Assembly (NCBI GenBank): GCA_011009095.1
Contig: VTPC01090577.1
Span: forward strand, 28,888-92,887
DNA from: Ignelater luminosus
Taxonomy: Eukaryota; Arthropoda; Insecta; Coleoptera; Elateridae
Direction of reading: 5' to 3'
DNA length: 64,000 nucleotides
The notes below the pieces were generated by a model. That model was not told the origin of the DNA, did not search any database, and saw only the letters and a list, made by a program, of their open reading frames with translations. Shown here in pieces: positions 58,881 to 64,000 of the stretch; within the stretch, counting starts at the first letter, position 1; each line of letters starts with the position of its first letter. The position numbers were made by a program, and so were the translations under genes.

Positions 58881-59497
58881 ACTGTAAATCGTCAAGAATC
58901 GCAAAAAAGAGAAGCAGATTTATCACACAGAATATAAAAAAAAATAATAAAAGAACTGCTGGAAATATATATAAAATTAATTAAGGTTAAAAAGAATCAA
59001 CTATTGGAGAGAGAAAAAACAAATAAAAACAAGAATTTCAACTCTTGCTCTACAGAATCTTGCAACAAAATGAGAAGTACAAGAGACAAGAAATAAGAAA
59101 AATAATATTATCAATGAAGACCTGTTAACAAATAAAGAAAACGTAGCAGCAGATGTAAAAAGGTTTATCACTACAAAAATGAGAGTAAATAAAGAAAAAT
59201 GAAACAATAAAAGTATTTGTAGCAAAATTGAGAAATTTTCAGCAACAGAAATAAAGAAGAAAAAAGAAAACGAAAAACACAAATATATTTATTGAAAATC
59301 ATCTCAGAATTATTCAAAACAAAATGTAGGAAATAAAGAAGAAAAGAAGAAAAGCATAGTGGTAATGCTAACACGCTAGTATATCACGATAAAACTCGAC
59401 GTATACCTATTCACACCATAATCAAAAAAGTAACTCATGAAAATGAGGTAAATGTAAAGTCTTAACCTTTTGTCTCAATATTAATGGGATCTCTAAA
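58881..59497 (+). pseudogene. A-rich leader / ORF1-like remnant of an RTE-like LINE
   Basis: Strongly A-rich plus strand (Lys/Asn/Glu-rich when translated), with many stops. Pieces resemble a charged, coiled-coil type ORF1 preceding an RTE endonuclease. The identification rests mainly on its position directly upstream of the endonuclease start at 59498. It could be simply A-rich DNA. Confidence 0.35.
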
Positions 59498-61460
59498 ATG
59501 AATACATCGATGAAAATTAAAAACCAAAATAAGCTAGCAACATGGAATGTGCAAGGGCAAAATAAGAAAAGAGAACCTAAAGAATTAATACAAGAACAAA
59601 ATTAGTATGATGATAGATATCTTAGCTGGCCATAAAATGAATTACAAAATATGATTGATAAGAGGTAGCGAACAGAATTAATTAGGCACAGGCTTCGTAT
59701 TAAAAAAAAACTTAAAGACAAAATAATAGATTATACGACAGTAAATGAAACACCAAGCATGACTACGTCAAATGGAAAATATAGAAAAATGAAGATCGTG
59801 AACATACATGCACCGACGGAAGAGACAGATGAGGATGCAAAATAGACATTTTATGATGTAATAGAATAATCGATAATCAACATAGAAAATTCGGATACAG
59901 AAATTATTATAGAAGATTTTAATACTAACATCTAGTAAGAACGTATAGGAGAGCCGTCATAGAATTTGGATACGTGCTGGTTATAGCAGAAATTAAACAA
60001 GAGATAATCAAATATAAATAAAAGAAAATAAAGAAGCAGTAAACGGGAAAGTGGAACGTGGAAGCCTTAAAAAAGTGAAGAATCATTAGTAGAAGCACGA
60101 AAAGAAATAATAACTTCAAAAGAAAAATCACAAGATATATGTAGATTAAAAAAATTAGGTAACATTAAAACTACAGTAGAAGTAAGCATAAACCTATACT
60201 AAAGCCATTGATATGTGAAGAAAGAAAAGACTGATTTGATGATGAATGCCGCAAAGTAGTACCAGAAAGAAACAAGCGAAGATGAAAATGCTAGAAGATA
60301 ACACAAAAGAAAGAATAGAGCAGTATACAAAATAACACCCAAGGCATAATCGAAAATAGAAAAAGACACAGCAAAAGAAACCAGAGGTAATTGAAGAAAG
60401 TTTATTAAACTTTCCATCCGCAAACAGCTGCACTCAAAAATTATCAGTGCCAGATTTATTATGTTATGTTAGACATATGGAACATTTTTTTCCGGAGACA
60501 TTAACAAACAATAGGTGCAAAACTGAAAATTAACATCTACAACAAAATGACAAAGGTAATCAACGAATAGAAGAAGTGCTAGTGAAAATAATAAACAAAT
60601 CTAAAAACAATAAAAGTCTTGGTAAATAGCACAATTGAAATACAGCAATTAAGAATTACTTAATCTCGGTAGCACAAAAATTATTTAATCATTGATCAAG
60701 TTGATCAGTTGATTAACCGATCTGATTGGATAAGTATGAATATTCCACTACTTTTGATTGAGTAATCAATTGATCAATCGTTCAAGCATTTAACAAAGCT
60801 TTGTGCAACCCGGCCTTAAACGACCAGAAATCATCAAGCAAACACGGGAAGGAAAATTTATCCCAAAAAAATAAAATCTAGCACTAATATAAAAAACACG
60901 TAAAACATAGATAATACAGGCCAATCTCACTTCTAAATTACTAAATTACAAATTAGTAACAAAACAAATAAATAATAGATTACAGAAAAACAGAAAACAA
61001 AATAAATCACGTACCTACAATACATTGAGTCAATATTCATTTCTATTTACAGGCGCTTCTTTTAAACTTCGATGAAATCAACAGGAAAATATCTTGCAAA
61101 ATTTAAATTTGCCAATAGGAGTTATACAACTGGTAAAATGGTCTTATGAAACAGCTAGCAAAATATCATATCAAAACCAATCCTTCTCTGGTTTTACAAA
61201 TAAGGAAGCTGTAAATCAAGAAGATTCGCTCTTCCCTATTTAATATAACCTTAGAGAATACAGTAAGAAAAGCCAGTAGTGAAACTGACAATAAAACATT
61301 AAGAAGCTCTTGCCAGACTCATGTTAGCCTACGTGGGTGCAGTGTAGTAATACTCTCAAAACCAAAAAATGAAATGAAGTAAATTTGAAGAATACTAACA
61401 AACTCGCTAAAAAAAAAGCAAAAGAAATCAAATTATGTGTATAATGCTAGAAAGCAATGA
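59498..61460 (+). pseudogene. RTE-like LINE relic (endonuclease and reverse transcriptase)
   Basis: An ATG at 59498 opens NKLATWNVQG (59525-59557), the usual start of an RTE-type endonuclease. Then come LKDKIIDYTTVNETPS (about 59708-59760), KYRKMKIVNIHAPTEETDEDA (about 59780-59840) and EIIIEDFNTNI (about 59900-59935), where GDFN is EDFN. DDECRKVVPERNKRR (about 60236-60282) marks the linker. Weak RT pieces follow: QANLTSKLLNYK (about 60918-60955), NQSFSGFTNKEAVNQED and YNLREYSKKS (about 61180-61270), and NTNKLAKKKAKEIKLCV (about 61390-61440), the helix after the catalytic loop. It is heavily mutated. The family is RTE-like but distinct from the 23.5 and 30.3 kb copies. Confidence 0.65.
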
Positions 61461-61479
61461 TGAGGAAAGAACAGTTCTA

Positions 61480-61940
61480 CTGGAAAGGAGATGCTAGCAT
61501 CTGGTTGGACATTTTCAAACAAGAGCATATTTAAAGACTCCAATGATGCAAATCATTATCTCTGCAAGGTATACTTGAACGAATTAACGCTTAAAGTAAT
61601 GATTTAGATAGTTAGTACAGTCACCTGATCTCAGTCTCATCAAGCTTTTGTAGGATAAGTTGGGTAGAAACGCTAGAAAAGTTTGTCCTGCTTCTTCTAG
61701 ACATTTGTGGAATATTTGTCAGGTACATTAAGGGTAGATGTCATCGAAATCTTCAAGAAGACTAGCAAATAGTTTGCTGGAATTTGTTAAATGGTGAAGG
61801 TTTTTTGGTTAAAAATTATCAAGAAAATTCAAATTTTGTGGAGAAGACTTTGAATTTTCTTGGCAATATTTTTTGAGAAACGGTTATTTAGAAATAAAGA
61901 TCAACATGTTGATGAGGAAATAATTTAGTTTAGACACACT
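61480..61940 (+). pseudogene. Tc1-like transposase, C-terminal piece
   Basis: VQSPDLSLIKLL-stop-DKLGRNARKVCPASSRHLWNI (61615-61725) matches the 'QSPDLNPIE.LW..L...' end of Tc1-type transposases, with the third catalytic position in the SPD region context. MSSKSSRRLANSLLEFVKW (about 61738-61794) fits the C-terminal helix. Upstream, LQGILER / YLNELTLKVMI words (about 61555-61605) fit the preceding region. The following 150 bp resembles a 3' untranslated region with AATAAAG at about 61893. The piece reads left to right, opposite to the middle piece at 61.96-62.20 kb. Confidence 0.6.
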
Positions 61941-61954
61941 TGGTCTTCGGGGTC

Positions 61955-62200
61955 GAATTGGTTTGATTAAAAGCAATTTTTTAGCAAAAACTAACTTTCG
62001 GGCAGTTACGGTATGTGATCGACCAAAGTCTTGGACAGACATACAAATCCATACCATGACAATGGGTGAATGCTTAATTATAGGAAGTAAACAGTTTGGT
62101 GAATATTCTTCTCCAAAAAATCTTCTAACGTATACATTTCCGGCATGACTGACCAGGCTTGTTCTTCTCCAACTGAGATTTTCATTGGTCATCAACTTTT
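61955..62200 (-). pseudogene. Tc1-like transposase, middle piece, opposite orientation
   Basis: On the minus strand, GEEYSPNCLLPIIKHSPIVMVWICMSVQDFGR (about 62118-62023) matches the 'G....p....tvKHgg.sVMVWGc.s..GvG' part of Tc1-type transposases. The start of this region (WSVMPEM/NVYVRRF) is shifted in frame. After about 62000 the minus-strand frame continues into unrelated sequence. The N-terminal DNA-binding domain is not seen between here and the terminus at 62658. Confidence 0.6.
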
Positions 62201-62625
62201 TCCACTTCGGTATACTTTCTGATAACTCGAATAACCGAAAGCTGATTGCATGAAACTTTGATGGTTATTTGACGATTACAACACCTCCTTTATGATGAAA
62301 GATGAATTCCCATCGTTACTTTTGGTAAAATTGGTAAGGTGAATAAATTCTAAAAGTCATTGCAAGTCTTATATACTTACATCATTGGAATTTGTAATAG
62401 TAATTAGTTCTAAGTAGACCTTAATGACGCCATTATGTTCCCATTATTCAACCGCCAGACAATCTGTTATGGAAAGTCCTATTTTAATCGTTTTCTATGC
62501 AATTTTAAGAAGATAATGAGCAAAGGCGTTGCTAATGCAACAGTAACTAACTGTTGGATAATTAAAGATGAGTAGGGGGAATACGCGAAAGATGAGTATT
62601 ACATTTAAAAATATTATTGCACAAG

Positions 62626-62660
62626 GGCGACGCTGCACAGGACTTTTTCACATCACTGTA
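62626..62660 (-). repeat. Tc1-type terminal inverted repeat (one end)
   Basis: Read on the minus strand, TA is followed by CAGTGATGTGAAAAAGTCCT, a typical Tc1-like terminus (CAGTG...AAAAGT). TA is at 62659-62660. It is oriented as the upstream end of the minus-strand transposase piece. The other end was not found. Confidence 0.5.
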
Positions 62661-64000
62661 TAAATTATGTAAATAAAAAAAATGTAGAACTAAAATTCCG
62701 GTACAAGTAAATATTTAGGAGGTTAGTGTGTAAAGGGGAAAATAATCTTAGAATGTGTGGAAAATCACTGCCAAGTCTTTAAAAATTGTTATTAAACAAT
62801 CTTTTAATATTATAGTGCCAGAGCTGCGTCTTTTACTAAGCGAAGAACTTCAAAAACAGCCCTCTAATCTCTCCTTTCAGAATTTTTCTAGGTCCACTTG
62901 CATACCGGCTTTGCATATTATGTAGAAATAAAATAAAACATAATAAAGTCAAAGATTCATTTTTACATTTTTAGTTTTTTTGTTGTTTCTGATTAAAGTA
63001 GTTTAAAATTACAAATTCGAAATCTACCATACGCAAGTTTTAAAAAGTGTTGTTACTAGTTTAGTTTAGTACTACTGAATTATAAACAAGTTCGTAATGT
63101 AAAGTCACACTTACTCGTTGAAGGGTTGTAGAACTACGAAAAAGCTTTAGAATTCCTTTGCGACACCTTATCCCTTTGTTTTCCCCCTTTTCGTCAGGAT
63201 CACTCAAATATCTATTTGCAAGTAAACGCCGGATCTCCCTTTGTGCTAACTGCTTTTAACTAGTGGAATAATAATTCAAATTCTGTATTACTTATACATA
63301 AATTATTATTTGTAAACTTATTTATTTCAACCTTCTTAAAAATGCTACTTGAAATTAAGGCGTTTTTAGTGTAATATAAGAGAAATGTAAAAGCTAAATC
63401 TGACAAATTGGAATAATTATAAAACAATAAGAAAGATACGATTTAAATGTAAAGGTCAGGTTTTAATAATAAAGTGAGTCTCGATAGCGTTTATATAGAA
63501 TTTATGTCGTCCTTAGTAAAACGGTCAAGTTATCTAAGCCAGAAACGCTGAAGCCGACAAGAAGGGCTATAGATATAGTTCGGAATAATCCATTTCTCTA
63601 GAGAACAATGCTTTATTACACAATAACCCTCCTGTGTAATTTAGCCTTTGTACCTTCCAATATATTCATTACTAGACTGTGTTATACTACAACTAACATC
63701 TAATTTGCTATTGCCATGTTTTTATCTACTGACATTACCGCTTAACATCACTACCATTATAATTTTACTCATAATGGAGATTATAATAGAACATTAACGT
63801 AAAGGAATCCTTTTATTATTTTAAAAATAATTTCCATTTATGAATATTGGATGAAAGTACAAGTACAACTACATAAATCTTAAAACAATACGCAGATAAA
63901 GCAAATATTGAAAAGAAAAGTAAGAATTACATATTCTTCTCTGCATTGGTAAATAATAAGTATCATTTGTTGTTACTATTTAGGTACGCAGTTAATTTTT
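62661..64000. other. Non-coding stretch to the window end
   Basis: No gene is recognised in this AT-rich DNA. Confidence 0.5.

Noticed and set aside
1-64000. Retroviral or LTR-retrotransposon sequence, CRISPR arrays, rRNA or bacterial-type operons
   Set aside because: No protease/integrase/gag motifs, paired LTRs, regularly spaced repeats or ribosomal sequence were seen. The reverse transcriptases present are of the non-LTR type.

Overview
The window is AT-rich, intron- and repeat-dense animal DNA, most likely from an insect or another arthropod. The evidence is the mobile-element set: Mutator-YqaJ, MADF-BESS with a HARBI1 relative, a DUF4817-type mariner relative, pogo/Tigger, Tc1, ZMYM1-like hAT and RTE LINEs. 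A beetle is possible, but nothing here fixes the order. There are no bacterial operons, rRNA or CRISPR arrays. I recognise no clear single-copy host gene, so most of the 64 kb reads as intergenic or intronic DNA.

Left part (1-13.4 kb). Positions 1-2367 hold a Mutator-like transposase joined to a YqaJ (PD-(D/E)XK) nuclease, cut by the window edge and broken by about three frameshifts. A decayed hAT transposase of the DUF4371/ZMYM1 type follows at 3.86-5.46 kb. A pogo/Tigger-like element with both terminal inverted repeats and TA target duplications spans 11795-13398. Between them is low-complexity non-coding DNA.

Middle part (13.4-31.2 kb). A long non-coding stretch leads to a dead RTE-type LINE at 23.5-25.8 kb and a 166-bp hAT-type MITE with a perfect 8-bp target duplication at 25.9 kb. 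A minus-strand MADF-BESS gene runs from about 28.49 to 26.27 kb. Its inferred intron contains a HARBI1 transposase relic on the opposite strand. This pairing is biologically sensible, because PIF/Harbinger elements of insects encode a transposase plus a MADF-type DNA-binding partner. The last part of the MADF-BESS gene is an uninterrupted 273-codon frame that joins a BESS motif to a domain resembling non-LTR ORF1 proteins. A mariner-family fragment (29.5-29.7 kb) and a second RTE fragment (30.3-31.1 kb) follow.

Right part (31.2-64 kb). This is mostly non-coding. It contains a short composite MITE (38.5-38.7 kb), a non-LTR reverse-transcriptase fragment (44.5-45.2 kb), a Tigger-type element with intact ends and 18-bp tandem repeats near one end (45292-46378), and a 334-bp MITE (51328-51661). 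A mariner-family gene at 56.7-57.4 kb keeps an intact frame although the centre of its catalytic domain is gone. Next come another RTE-like LINE relic (58.9-61.5 kb) and two pieces of a Tc1-like transposase in opposite orientations (61.5-62.7 kb). Stretches of higher complexity near 35.1-35.5, 40.6-41.15 and 53.3-55.25 kb are candidates for conserved regulatory DNA.

Family assignments rest on motif recognition by eye and on translated peptides; no database search was possible.
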